NCBI GenBank assembly: GCA_002842285.1
Contig: PHCJ01000004.1
Span: forward strand, 1-64,000
DNA: 64,000 nucleotides
Reading direction: 5' to 3'
Origin: Betaproteobacteria bacterium HGW-Betaproteobacteria-22
GTDB lineage: Bacteria > Pseudomonadota > Gammaproteobacteria > Burkholderiales > Methylophilaceae
The notes beneath the pieces were generated by a model. That model was not told where the DNA came from. It ran no database searches and saw only the letters and a program-made list of their open reading frames with translations. Position 1 is the stretch's first letter, and every line of letters starts with the position of its first letter. Below are positions 1 to 7,869 of this stretch, one piece after another. Made by a program: the position numbers and the translations under genes.

Positions 1-27
1 TGTATCTGTATATTTCGAGGTCTTCAT
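1..27 (-). CDS. IS3-family transposase OrfA, N-terminal start only (cut by window edge)
   Basis: Nine codons are visible on the minus strand, starting at the ATG complementary to 25-27. A strong Shine-Dalgarno-like AGGAGA lies just upstream. The residues M-K-T-S-K-Y-T-D-T match the usual beginning of the helix-turn-helix OrfA of IS3-type transposases, which recognises the terminal repeats. The rest lies outside the window, so intactness cannot be judged. The call rests on resemblance of a very short peptide. Confidence 0.45.
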
Positions 28-98
28 AGAAATTCTCCTGTTAATAGTTTACGAGAAATTTCTACTTTTAAATGTGACTATTTTTAGGGGGGATTACA
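1..98 (-). mobile_element. End of an IS3-like insertion sequence (partial)
   Basis: Read on the minus strand, a terminus starting TGTAATCCCCCC at position 98 runs inward. It is followed by AACAGGAGAA and an ATG (27 to 25) opening a frame that reads M-K-T-S-K-Y-T-D-T up to the window edge. This start closely resembles OrfA proteins of IS3-family elements. The TGTA.. end and short leader before orfA fit that layout. Only about 98 bp are present, so the IS subgroup and the target duplication cannot be determined. Confidence 0.55.
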
Positions 99-162
99 TA
101 CGGACTGCACGACTATTAGCTGTTGCATTGATGTTGCGTATAAATCTACTTTTATTTGCCAT
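98..162 (-). pseudogene. 5' end of a small gene interrupted by the IS element
   Basis: An ATG at 162 (minus strand) is preceded at good spacing by AGGAGA. It opens a frame of about 20 codons (MANKSRFIRNINATANSRAV...) that runs straight into the IS terminus at 98, where a stop appears within two codons. A good ribosome-binding site on a frame ending at the IS boundary suggests a genuine gene whose 3' part was displaced by the insertion. The product is not recognised. It could also be a chance frame. Confidence 0.35.
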
Positions 163-184
163 GAATTCTCCTAGGTATAGACGT

Positions 185-217
185 AAAAAAGCCCGCAAGC
201 GATAAGGCTATGCGGGC
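185..217 (-). terminator. Rho-independent terminator
   Basis: The arms GCCCGCA (191-197) and TGCGGGC (211-217) form a perfect 7-bp stem. On the minus strand the stem is followed by a T-run, seen as AAAAAA at 185-190. It lies directly after the stop codon of the minus-strand frame at 239-649 and would end that transcript. Confidence 0.8.
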
Positions 218-238
218 AAACTGAAGGCAGCGAATTAG

Positions 239-649
239 TTAGTAGGCCGCTTTATTAAAATTTCTAATCACTTTGTACTTAATAATTTGATTGGTAGCAT
301 CCAAAATTTCCAATTCAGCACCTTTGTAACCTATCGTTTTTGATTCAGATAAATCATATTCGACATTATTGTTAAAAGCGGGTCTAGCAATACTGCTTGA
401 AAACTCTCTGTAGCCAATATTGATTTTATTACCCACTTTTCCACTATAAAGTAGCGTTTGCTGAAATGAGTCCTCAGTTAAAGATGGTTTTTTAACACGC
501 CGAAAATTTCCACCCTCTGTGCAACTTTTGACATTAAAGATCGTAACAATGCATAGTTTTGAATCTGTAAATAACTGCACGTGAAATTTCAGTCTAAGCA
601 TTGATTTAACATTAATGCTACTTATAGTCTGTCGTCTTATAGTCATCAT
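239..649 (-). CDS. Conserved hypothetical protein, probably 5'-truncated
   Basis: This is a frame of up to 136 residues. The C-terminal two thirds (from about residue 50: PSLTEDSFQQTLLYSGK..., then YREFSSSIARPAF, YDLSES, GYKGAELEILDATNQ) resemble a conserved beta-rich family of unknown function that normally sits in exported or lipid-anchored proteins. That resemblance is from memory, not a search. No signal peptide or lipobox is visible. The first codons overlap the C-box operator of the neighbouring restriction system (621-645), so the natural start is either Met17 (position 601) or has been lost. A terminator follows the stop immediately, which supports the frame being, or having been, a real gene. 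It is best read as a remnant left when the restriction-modification island arrived. Confidence 0.5.
   Translation of the reverse strand: MMTIRRQTISSINVKSMLRLKFHVQLFTDSKLCIVTIFNVKSCTEGGNFRRVKKPSLTEDSFQQTLLYSGKVGNKINIGYREFSSSIARPAFNNNVEYDLSESKTIGYKGAELEILDATNQIIKYKVIRNFNKAAY
621..645 (+). promoter_or_regulatory. C-box pair: operator for the controller protein
   Basis: The 9-mer CTTATAGTC occurs at 621-629 and again at 636-644, a 15-bp period, 46 bp upstream of the controller ATG. In established restriction-modification systems of the PvuII, AhdI and Esp1396I type, C-protein dimers bind paired boxes of this kind (ACTTATAGTC-like) upstream of their own gene. That binding activates, and at higher dose represses, the C-R operon. 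Only one clear pair is visible here, and a second (repressor) pair was not found. Confidence 0.7.
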
Positions 650-690
650 TTGTAGAGAATAGCTGTTTTATTGCTATGAAAGCTTTTTAA

Positions 691-909
691 ATGTCTAAAA
701 AAGCTCTACAAATCCTTCTCGCCAAAAATACGCGCGCACTCCGCGTCTCTCTAGGTTACTCGCAAGAACAGCTCGCTCATCACTGCGGTCTTCATCGCAC
801 TTATATTGGCTCTATAGAGAGAGGTGAAAAAAATGTCACGCTCAATACTTTATATGTTCTGGCACAGGCATTTGGCACCACAGTGCCAGAGCTTCTTAGC
901 GAAAAATAA
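691..909 (+). CDS. C-type controller protein of the restriction-modification system (XRE family)
   Basis: The 72-residue protein is essentially a single Cro/C1-type helix-turn-helix domain (residues about 10-68: NTRALRVSLGYSQEQLAHHCGLHRTYIGSIERGEKNV..., in the usual XRE pattern). Stand-alone proteins of 70-85 residues just upstream of an endonuclease gene are typical controller (C) proteins. They delay endonuclease expression until the host DNA is methylated. The C-box pair at 621-645 lies where such a protein would bind, and the endonuclease gene follows on the same strand after 46 bp. The inferred role is autoregulated timing of the C-R operon. Confidence 0.85.
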   Translation: MSKKALQILLAKNTRALRVSLGYSQEQLAHHCGLHRTYIGSIERGEKNVTLNTLYVLAQAFGTTVPELLSEK

Positions 910-955
910 TCAAATACTTGAATATCTCACATGCTTATTTCAAAAGAAAAAATTT

Positions 956-2608
956 ATGATTAAAAAAAAACCAAAATATGGTGATGATGCATTTTTAAAG
1001 TATGCAAAAGTAATTGTAGAACATCCAAACTATATAGGTATGCCAGATCCCATTGGAGAGCGTGGTGAAATTCAGTGGGAGGCGCCTTCAAACCGGAAAT
1101 CGGGAAAATTCAAAGATACTCATCATCGTCGTCGTGAATGGTGGCGACAGAAAGCTATCTCTCTTGGAATTGACCCAGCATCAGATAGTACTTGGATCAG
1201 CAAAACTGCAAAAATGATTCATCCATTCGGATCGAAACCATGCAAGACCTGCGGCAAAGAACTAAATATCGCGTATTGTTATCCAAATGAACATTTTTTC
1301 AAGCGACTTAAGAAGCTTGCATATATTGATGACACCTTCGAAGTATCAGAAGTAGAGCATATTTGTGATCTAATCGCACGAATGGAGAAACACTTTGGAA
1401 ATCGCATCTTTGCCGACCTTCCAAATCTTTTAGCTACATCCTCAATAAACATTCCACCTGTAGAGAACTCGCTTAAATCTTGGCAACATTTTCTAACCAG
1501 AACTTACATTCCTCAAGAGCCACGGATGCTCAGTCCTGGGGCAATGTCAAATCCACCAGACAGATTTGATGGATTCCATTCATTCAATAGATGCTGCCGT
1601 GCAACATCAGATACTGGGCGTTCAAAAGAAAATCTAAAAACATATGTAACTGATCGACGAGTTTTCGAATACTGGGTTGATGGAGACTGGGTTGCAGCCG
1701 ACCGACTAATGGGGCAGGTTCGCTCAAACGCCATTTTCGAGAAGGAAGAATGCTTTAATGCACAGCAAGGCGGAGTCCACCCTATCCCTTGTCAAGCAGA
1801 CCATATTGGGCCAATTTCACTTGGTTTCACACACAGGCCACAGTTCCAGCTTTTATGCAAAATATGTAACAGTGGGAAAAACAATCGGATGTATGCATCT
1901 GACGTCGCTCTTCTAAAAGAATCAGAGGCCGGTGGCGAAAAAGTAATCTCTTGGTTCGCCACTCAAATATGGGATCTTCGTAAAAATTCAGCAACAAATA
2001 CTGAAACATCAATTCGGTTAAGTAAACTCCTTCGAGATAATCGTCATACCTACATGTCATTGTTAAAACGTATTCTCGACGAAAACCATCACACCTTCCT
2101 AGCTAGCCTATTATATCTAGAGGCCGCCGATTTCGATCTAGAGTTTGTTAAACTGCGAGCCGAGAATCACATCACAAAATATGATCAATTACTACGCAGC
2201 TCGCGAACCACGAAATATGCAGTAGAACAAAAATCCCGAAGAATTCGCATAGCATTTTCCTCTCTCGCTGAATACCACCGTAAGGAAAATCGGAGTGCAT
2301 ATGTTATCTCCAACGCAAGAATTGAAGAAGAAATTGCTCGTGGGCTGGCTGAACTTCAGACAGCAAAATCGATTACATTAGACCTTGATAAACAAATTGG
2401 GAAAATATTAGAAGACAAGAACATTTCTGAAGAGGATTTACGTACACTCGCATCAACACTCCCTAAAGTACTAACGAGTCATAGCAAAACTTTCGCTTCA
2501 ATTCGTACACATTTCGAAAATGCAATGACTGAGGTTGGAAATGAACTAAATAAAATGTGGGATGACGACAGATACGTGCGATCAGCACCCGATGAAATTA
2601 TCGAGTGA
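956..2608 (+). CDS. HNH type IIS restriction endonuclease, Alw26I/Eco31I/Esp3I-like
   Basis: The protein has 550 residues. The frame is open from 824, but that stretch overlaps the controller gene. The ATG at 956, just after the controller gene, with an AGAAAA-type site, is the better start. The nuclease site is an HNH beta-beta-alpha fold near residues 282-310: an Asp-His pair (D282, H283), a CxxC (CKIC) and Asn305 in NSGKNNR. The 23-residue D-to-N spacing equals the D311/N334 spacing I recall for Eco31I. An earlier Cys cluster (CKTCGKELNIAYC) near residue 100 may bind zinc. The C-terminal 200 residues are helical and charged. The company of one cytosine and one adenine methyltransferase fits this family, which cuts outside an asymmetric site whose two strands are methylated differently. 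The exact recognition site cannot be read from sequence. Its 3' end overlaps the convergent methyltransferase gene by 11 bp. Confidence 0.8.
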   Translation: MIKKKPKYGDDAFLKYAKVIVEHPNYIGMPDPIGERGEIQWEAPSNRKSGKFKDTHHRRREWWRQKAISLGIDPASDSTWISKTAKMIHPFGSKPCKTCGKELNIAYCYPNEHFFKRLKKLAYIDDTFEVSEVEHICDLIARMEKHFGNRIFADLPNLLATSSINIPPVENSLKSWQHFLTRTYIPQEPRMLSPGAMSNPPDRFDGFHSFNRCCRATSDTGRSKENLKTYVTDRRVFEYWVDGDWVAADRLMGQVRSNAIFEKEECFNAQQGGVHPIPCQADHIGPISLGFTHRPQFQLLCKICNSGKNNRMYASDVALLKESEAGGEKVISWFATQIWDLRKNSATNTETSIRLSKLLRDNRHTYMSLLKRILDENHHTFLASLLYLEAADFDLEFVKLRAENHITKYDQLLRSSRTTKYAVEQKSRRIRIAFSSLAEYHRKENRSAYVISNARIEEEIARGLAELQTAKSITLDLDKQIGKILEDKNISEEDLRTLASTLPKVLTSHSKTFASIRTHFENAMTEVGNELNKMWDDDRYVRSAPDEIIE

Positions 2609-3782
2609 AATGATCAATATACTGCGCAGCAGAAATATAGCCGCGCATGAATTCTTGGTATTTAGTGGATGCTTTGTACCTGTAACCTTTGTCACCACCA
2701 TCTTGGCCTGGATTCAAACTTGGGAGGTCATCAAGAGCATCTCTAACCGATGGGGGGTAATGCAAGTCACTCACAATATCTTTAACATCCAGGCTTGTGA
2801 GAATAGGCGGAGGTACTTCTGGCACTCGACCAGTATTGTCGCCAATAATTACAATTCGCGAACGACGTTGAGGTATAGCATAGTTTTCCGAGTGGAGCTT
2901 CCAGACCATCAATCGCTTTGCATGCCTGCCAAGCTCTTCCTTCAGCATACTAAAAACGCGCCCTCCTTCCATATTTAGCAGCCCAGTAACATTCTCGAAC
3001 ACAAAGACATCGGGCTTAAGCGCTTCCAACAAACCACAATAATCTCTGAAAAGCCAGTTACGATCATCTTCCATGGATCGCTTGTTACCCGCTGTAGAGA
3101 AGCCCTGGCAGGGTGGCCCGCCTAGCACACATAAAGGCATTTCTGGATTACGAATCATTTCAACTTTAGTGAGAAGTGCTTCAGTAACATTACTTTTCCT
3201 AACATCCCCAACGATAACATCGTGATGCACGTTATCTTTATAGGTTTCGGCAAAGCTGGACTCAAGCTCATTGCCCACTAGTGTTTCCCAGCCTGCCCAT
3301 CTAAACCCAAGACCAAGCCCGCCTGCCCCAGCAAAAAGATCAACGGTTTGCCCAACCATGCCTAAATGCCTCGCAACCTGATAAGCCAAGAGTGGTGGAA
3401 CTGCATTACCAATCTGAGTTCCAATCGAAGTTTTACTTCCCTTAAATTCAAAACTATCAGGAAAAGATTGGAGGCGAGCCGCTTCCCTCTGGGATATCGT
3501 TCTATGTTGACCGCCTGCGTAGTCATAGTGAATGTGGCACCCATTTCCTGGGCGAGTAAAGTAAGTATTAATGGTATAGGCCGGTCGATCTGGATGTAAT
3601 CTTCCATAATAAGTTGATCTACTTCCTTTACCTTCTGCGAAACTAATCCTGATATTCTCCAGCCTCGCAGACGGAACATTTTCAGGAATATCTTTCCAGT
3701 TCCCACCTGGCGGCACAGCTCGACATATCATGAGGTCTAGTTCGCTTAAATTTGATGCGTAGTGATTTCTAATTAGCGGCAT
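2598..3782 (-). CDS. DNA (cytosine-5-)-methyltransferase, circularly permuted
   Basis: The 394-residue enzyme would methylate one strand of the restriction site. All C5-methyltransferase motifs are present but in permuted order. Motif IX (TISQREAARLQSFPD, residues 95-109) and motif X (QIGNAVPPLLA, 123-133) come first. They are followed by motif I (VDLFAGAGG, 147-155), motif IV with catalytic Cys225 (GGPPCQGFS), motif VI (ENV, 263-265) and motif VIII (QRRSR, 305-309). The C-terminal 85 residues (SVRDALDDLP...) look like the segment that normally links VIII to IX, so the target-recognition region is split between the two ends. M.BssHII is the established precedent for such a permutation. The start codon directly follows the stop of the upstream adenine methyltransferase gene without a gap, implying translational coupling. 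No motif residue appears to be missing. Confidence 0.9.
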   Translation of the reverse strand: MPLIRNHYASNLSELDLMICRAVPPGGNWKDIPENVPSARLENIRISFAEGKGSRSTYYGRLHPDRPAYTINTYFTRPGNGCHIHYDYAGGQHRTISQREAARLQSFPDSFEFKGSKTSIGTQIGNAVPPLLAYQVARHLGMVGQTVDLFAGAGGLGLGFRWAGWETLVGNELESSFAETYKDNVHHDVIVGDVRKSNVTEALLTKVEMIRNPEMPLCVLGGPPCQGFSTAGNKRSMEDDRNWLFRDYCGLLEALKPDVFVFENVTGLLNMEGGRVFSMLKEELGRHAKRLMVWKLHSENYAIPQRRSRIVIIGDNTGRVPEVPPPILTSLDVKDIVSDLHYPPSVRDALDDLPSLNPGQDGGDKGYRYKASTKYQEFMRGYISAAQYIDHFTR

Positions 3783-5507
3783 TTATAATGTATTATTTCT
3801 GGGACTATCAATAAGGATTTTTCTGATTTCTGCAACATCGTCAGGAGCTTTCATTTCAAGCTGGTCAAGCATTTCTAAATAAATATCATCAGGTAAACCA
3901 TACCATCTAGCAACTCCCACTTCAATTTCTGCTGCAGTTTCGGAATTTGGAGAATGCAAAAAACTCTCAACTAACTGACCTATTTCAGCAAGAAACTTCT
4001 CATTGGTAAGATCTGGAACACGAATCTTGCGAATTGCTCCCACTGAAAGATGATTAGTGCTGATAGATGCGCGGATCAACGCCTCAAAGATTGCAGAATT
4101 AAATACAGCAAGCAAGGCATTAAGCAAACGTTCATAACCTGCTTTTACGGTTAGGACATTCAGAGAATTTCCTGTGACATACCCTGGCGGCAAAAGAGTC
4201 GCGATCATTCTTCTTACGGAACTCTGGCGAGCAACATCACGCCATACTATCCTTAGGGAATTAGCTGAGACAGGAGGAGTAATTTCTCGATTTAAGAAAT
4301 CTGATGCGCTGTCATCAAATGAAAATCGCTTTACCTGCCTACCCTTAATAAATCGATAATCACCTGTCTGGCAGAGCTTGTGCGCTATTCCAGTTTCATC
4401 TAGTTCTCGCCCAAGTTTTATTAAGCCATATTGGTTTGATTCGAAATCACTAAGTTTTGGCAACTTCATTAGATATGGCATTGCCGATGATATTCCTAAT
4501 GAGCTAGTAAAACCAATCGCAAAATCGTGAGACTTTAGAAATTCAAAATTTAAATTAAGCGTAGGAGGTATACCTTCACCTGGCTTTTCCTGATGTTGAA
4601 TAATATCAAGCTGGGAATTATCAAACGCGTTTAGATTGGTAAGTCCCTCCTTTTTTCCAACAAAATAAACAGCCGCTTGATCCACACCGTCAAATAATCT
4701 CGCCTCGGCCGGGTAGTGATGAATGGTGTTAACTTGATTTGTCGTTAGTAGCCATGTACGCAGGGGTGCTGAAACTTGATCTCCAAAAATTGTAGCTGGT
4801 GCAACGATACCAAAATACCCCTTATCTTTTACTAGACGTACGGATGCTTCAATACCGCAGCATGCAAGGTTAGTACCCCAACCAGAAAATTTGCGGGCAG
4901 GTTTGGCGTGGGGGTATGCATTCTCTAAATTTAAAACTTTTTCTTTTAACAATGCGATATAAGCATCTTTTGCTACTTCATCAAGTTTGGATAACTCTCT
5001 GCTATCTGGTCTAATAATTTCCCATGGAGGATTAGTAATACAAACATCAAATGAGCATTCAAAATTTAAAGTCTTACTAAAAGAATCGACAGTGCAAGCT
5101 TTAACGCTGTATTTTATTAAGGGTAGAAGCTTAGATAATGCCGCTAATACTGAAGTTTCAGCAAGCTTTAAAGATGCTTCATCACAATCCCATAAGGTTA
5201 TATCTACAGCAAGGATTGAAAGCTTTTTTTGGCTGAATAACTCTTCAATCAACCAGCATATCAAACGGCCATCACCACAGAATGGATCAATAATCCGAAG
5301 TCGTTTAATATTTTGAAACGTAAGTCTGTCAGCAATATCAATTGCCATAGACCGTCCGATACGTTCATGAGTATAAAAGCGGCCAGTTAAACGCTGCTCT
5401 AAATCTTTATTCCCAGCATAAACAACCTTAACCCCTCTTGTCGCAGCCTGCAACTTTATTAAGTTGGACTCATATTGATTTTTAGTATCGCTAGCTTCCA
5501 AAAGCAT
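3783..5507 (-). CDS. DNA (adenine-N6)-methyltransferase of the restriction-modification system
   Basis: The protein has 574 residues. The motif order is that of gamma-class N6-adenine methyltransferases: an N-terminal motif X region (GRFYTHERIGRSMA, about residues 42-55), motif I for S-adenosylmethionine (IIDPFCGDG, near 72-80) and catalytic motif IV NPPW (near 159-162). A roughly 350-residue C-terminal part follows that should carry target recognition. It is the first gene of a two-gene minus-strand operon with the cytosine methyltransferase, and together they would protect the two different strands of an asymmetric site. Length and partners agree with adenine methyltransferases of Alw26I/Eco31I/Esp3I-type systems. 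Upstream (5508-5740) is AT-rich, with only a weak C-box-like stretch at 5553-5568, so control of this operon by the C protein is uncertain. Confidence 0.85.
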   Translation of the reverse strand: MLLEASDTKNQYESNLIKLQAATRGVKVVYAGNKDLEQRLTGRFYTHERIGRSMAIDIADRLTFQNIKRLRIIDPFCGDGRLICWLIEELFSQKKLSILAVDITLWDCDEASLKLAETSVLAALSKLLPLIKYSVKACTVDSFSKTLNFECSFDVCITNPPWEIIRPDSRELSKLDEVAKDAYIALLKEKVLNLENAYPHAKPARKFSGWGTNLACCGIEASVRLVKDKGYFGIVAPATIFGDQVSAPLRTWLLTTNQVNTIHHYPAEARLFDGVDQAAVYFVGKKEGLTNLNAFDNSQLDIIQHQEKPGEGIPPTLNLNFEFLKSHDFAIGFTSSLGISSAMPYLMKLPKLSDFESNQYGLIKLGRELDETGIAHKLCQTGDYRFIKGRQVKRFSFDDSASDFLNREITPPVSANSLRIVWRDVARQSSVRRMIATLLPPGYVTGNSLNVLTVKAGYERLLNALLAVFNSAIFEALIRASISTNHLSVGAIRKIRVPDLTNEKFLAEIGQLVESFLHSPNSETAAEIEVGVARWYGLPDDIYLEMLDQLEMKAPDDVAEIRKILIDSPRNNTL

Positions 5508-5702
5508 TTAATGATTAAGCCCTAGTATTTATGTAAAAAAATATTTTAAAATTGACCATACACTATACTAATAAATTAACCAAATATTGTTAGTAGCATT
5601 TATTTAGATGAAGCCAATCACTATTAATTAAGCTTAATATGCGAATTTAATTTACACCTTAAAAGCAATCTCACAGAGGCTAATACACAGCTCCTAAAAA
5701 TC

Positions 5703-5734
5703 AAAAAGGGGTTACATTTTCACGTAACCCCTTT
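5703..5734 (-). terminator. Terminator after rpoD and tRNA-Ile (bidirectional)
   Basis: The arms AAAGGGGTTAC (5705-5715) and GTAACCCCTTT (5724-5734) form an 11-bp perfect stem with an 8-nt loop. Minus-strand reading ends in a T-rich tract (TTTTTGATTTTT). It lies 7 bp beyond the 3' end of the tRNA and would end the rpoD-tRNA transcript. It also insulates the AT-rich island from housekeeping transcription. Confidence 0.85.
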
Positions 5735-5741
5735 ATTTTAA

Positions 5742-5820
<79 letters not shown>

Positions 5821-5845
5821 AAAACTTCAAAGCTTCTATTCTAAA

Positions 5846-7786
5846 CTAATCTTGACCTGTTTCTAAGAAGCTTCTTAATCTCTCTGAACGTGTAGGATGA
5901 CGCAGCTTACGTAATGCTTTAGCCTCTATCTGACGAATGCGCTCGCGCGTCACATCAAACTGCTTGCCCACTTCTTCCAGCGTATGGTCGGTATTCATCT
6001 CAATACCAAAACGCATGCGCAACACTTTTGCCTCGCGCGGAGTCAATGACTCCAATACCTCACTCGTTGCATCACGCAGACTAGCATAAACAGCCGCATC
6101 AACAGGCGCCAAAGTCGTACTGTCTTCAATAAAATCGCCAAGGTGTGAATCTTCATCATCACCGATCGGCGTTTCCATTGAAATAGGCTCTTTGCTGATT
6201 TTCAATATCTTGCGAATCTTGTCTTCAGGCATTTCCATTTTCTCAGCCAATAGCGCGGGATCCGGCTCTACACCGGTTTCCTGCAATATCTGGCGGCTGA
6301 TACGATTCATTTTGTTTATTGTTTCAATCATGTGCACAGGGATACGAATCGTACGTGCCTGGTCTGCAATACTGCGTGTGATTGCCTGGCGAATCCACCA
6401 TGTGGCATAGGTTGAGAATTTAAAACCACGACGATATTCAAATTTATCAACCGCCTTCATCAACCCAATATTACCTTCCTGAATCAGGTCCAAGAACTGC
6501 AAACCACGGTTGGTGTATTTTTTCGCAATAGAAATCACCAAACGCAAATTCGCCTCGATCATCTCGCGCTTGGCGCGACGTGCTCGCGCCTCGCCGGTTG
6601 TCATCTGCTTGTTGATCTCTTTCAACTCTTTGATTGAAATACCAACTTTGTTTTCCAAATCAATAATACGCTGCTGCTGATCAAGGACTGAGTGATTAAA
6701 CAAGGCCAGCTTCTCAACATAAGGCTCATCTGCTTTAAGTTCTTGTTGCAGCCAATCTAAATTACTTTCATTACCAGGGAAGGATTTAATAAAATGCGCG
6801 CGCGGCATACCTGCACGCTCGACACAGAAATCCAACACCTTGCGCTCGTGCCCACGCACTGCTTCAACCAGAAGACGCACTTGATCACACAACGACTCCA
6901 CCTGTTTTGGTGAAAAACGGAATACCGTCAACTCATCAAGAATCACTGCCAATAAAGCTTGATACTCAGAATCCTGCGAACCGCGCAAAGGCAAAATATC
7001 CGCCATCTGCTGGTGTGCCGAACGTACAACAGAAAAACGGGCAAGCACTTCCTCTTTAAGCTTGGCTAAGGCTTCAGCTGATACAGCGGCAGCTTTGGCG
7101 CCACCCTCGTCTTCGTCTTCTTCTTCGTCATCCTCAACCTCTGGCGCATCTTCTTCATCAGAAGTTTCAGCCATTGCATCATCTAAACCAATATCGGCAT
7201 CAATCAGTCCATCCACCAGCTCATCAACACTCAGCTCGTCTTTTTCAACTTTATCCACGATTTCGAGCAAAGCTGCGACCGTTGTCGGGCAAGCGGCAAT
7301 AGCCTGCACCATATGCTTAAGACCATCTTCAATACGACGCGCAATTTCAATCTCGCTCTCGCGGGTAAGCAAATCAACCGTACCCATTTCGCGCATATAC
7401 ATACGCACAGGGTCTGTCGTACGGCCAAATTCCGAGTCTACCGTTGCCAGCGCCTGCTCAGCTTCTTCCACGGCATCTTCATCAGTTACGGCAGGAGGTG
7501 CATCTGACATCAACAGCGCTTCAGCATCAGGCGTCTCTTCGTACACCTGAATACCCATGTCGTTGATCATCCCAATGATGCCGTCTATCTGCTCTGAACC
7601 CTGAACATCATCAGGCAAGTGATCATTAATTTCAGCATAAGTAAGATAGCCGCGCTCTTTACCTAGCACGATCAAGCTCTTTAGACGCACCCTGCGCTCC
7701 TCAGCGTTCACCTCATGCTGCACAGCGCCTGTATGCTCCTCTACGTTTTTCTCAGCCGCTTGATCACTTTTCTTTGGTCTTGCCAT
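5846..7786 (-). CDS. rpoD: RNA polymerase primary sigma factor (sigma-70)
   Basis: The protein has 646 residues. It has region 1.1 at the N-terminus, region 1.2 ([21 protein letters not shown]), a long non-conserved insert with a very acidic stretch near residue 215 ([18 protein letters not shown]), regions 2.1-2.4 ([20 protein letters not shown]... [13 protein letters not shown]), region 3, and region 4.2 ([20 protein letters not shown]) near the C-terminus. It directs core polymerase to housekeeping promoters (-35/-10 recognition by regions 4 and 2). It is the last protein gene of the rpsU-yqeY-dnaG-rpoD cluster. An 83-bp gap separates it from dnaG and could hold an internal promoter. The large acidic insert is usual in beta- and gammaproteobacterial RpoD. 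Confidence 0.97.
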   Translation of the reverse strand: MARPKKSDQAAEKNVEEHTGAVQHEVNAEERRVRLKSLIVLGKERGYLTYAEINDHLPDDVQGSEQIDGIIGMINDMGIQVYEETPDAEALLMSDAPPAVTDEDAVEEAEQALATVDSEFGRTTDPVRMYMREMGTVDLLTRESEIEIARRIEDGLKHMVQAIAACPTTVAALLEIVDKVEKDELSVDELVDGLIDADIGLDDAMAETSDEEDAPEVEDDEEEDEDEGGAKAAAVSAEALAKLKEEVLARFSVVRSAHQQMADILPLRGSQDSEYQALLAVILDELTVFRFSPKQVESLCDQVRLLVEAVRGHERKVLDFCVERAGMPRAHFIKSFPGNESNLDWLQQELKADEPYVEKLALFNHSVLDQQQRIIDLENKVGISIKELKEINKQMTTGEARARRAKREMIEANLRLVISIAKKYTNRGLQFLDLIQEGNIGLMKAVDKFEYRRGFKFSTYATWWIRQAITRSIADQARTIRIPVHMIETINKMNRISRQILQETGVEPDPALLAEKMEMPEDKIRKILKISKEPISMETPIGDDEDSHLGDFIEDSTTLAPVDAAVYASLRDATSEVLESLTPREAKVLRMRFGIEMNTDHTLEEVGKQFDVTRERIRQIEAKALRKLRHPTRSERLRSFLETGQD

Positions 7787-7869
7787 CTCTTACCTCTAAT
7801 CTTAGCTTCACCATGTTAACAACCGACACATGGACATATGGTTACCGTAACCCATTATTATAACAGAAA

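Noticed and set aside
824-955. Longer N-terminus of the restriction endonuclease (start at 824)
   Set aside because: These codons overlap the controller gene in another frame and resemble no protein; the ATG at 956 just after the controller stop fits the operon better.
2562-2978. 138-residue plus-strand frame inside the cytosine methyltransferase gene
   Set aside because: It is antisense to a gene with all catalytic motifs intact and has no family resemblance.
7062-7550. Ser-rich 162-residue frame on the plus strand
   Set aside because: It is the antisense of the acidic, low-complexity region of rpoD; serine runs arise from complementing GAN codons.
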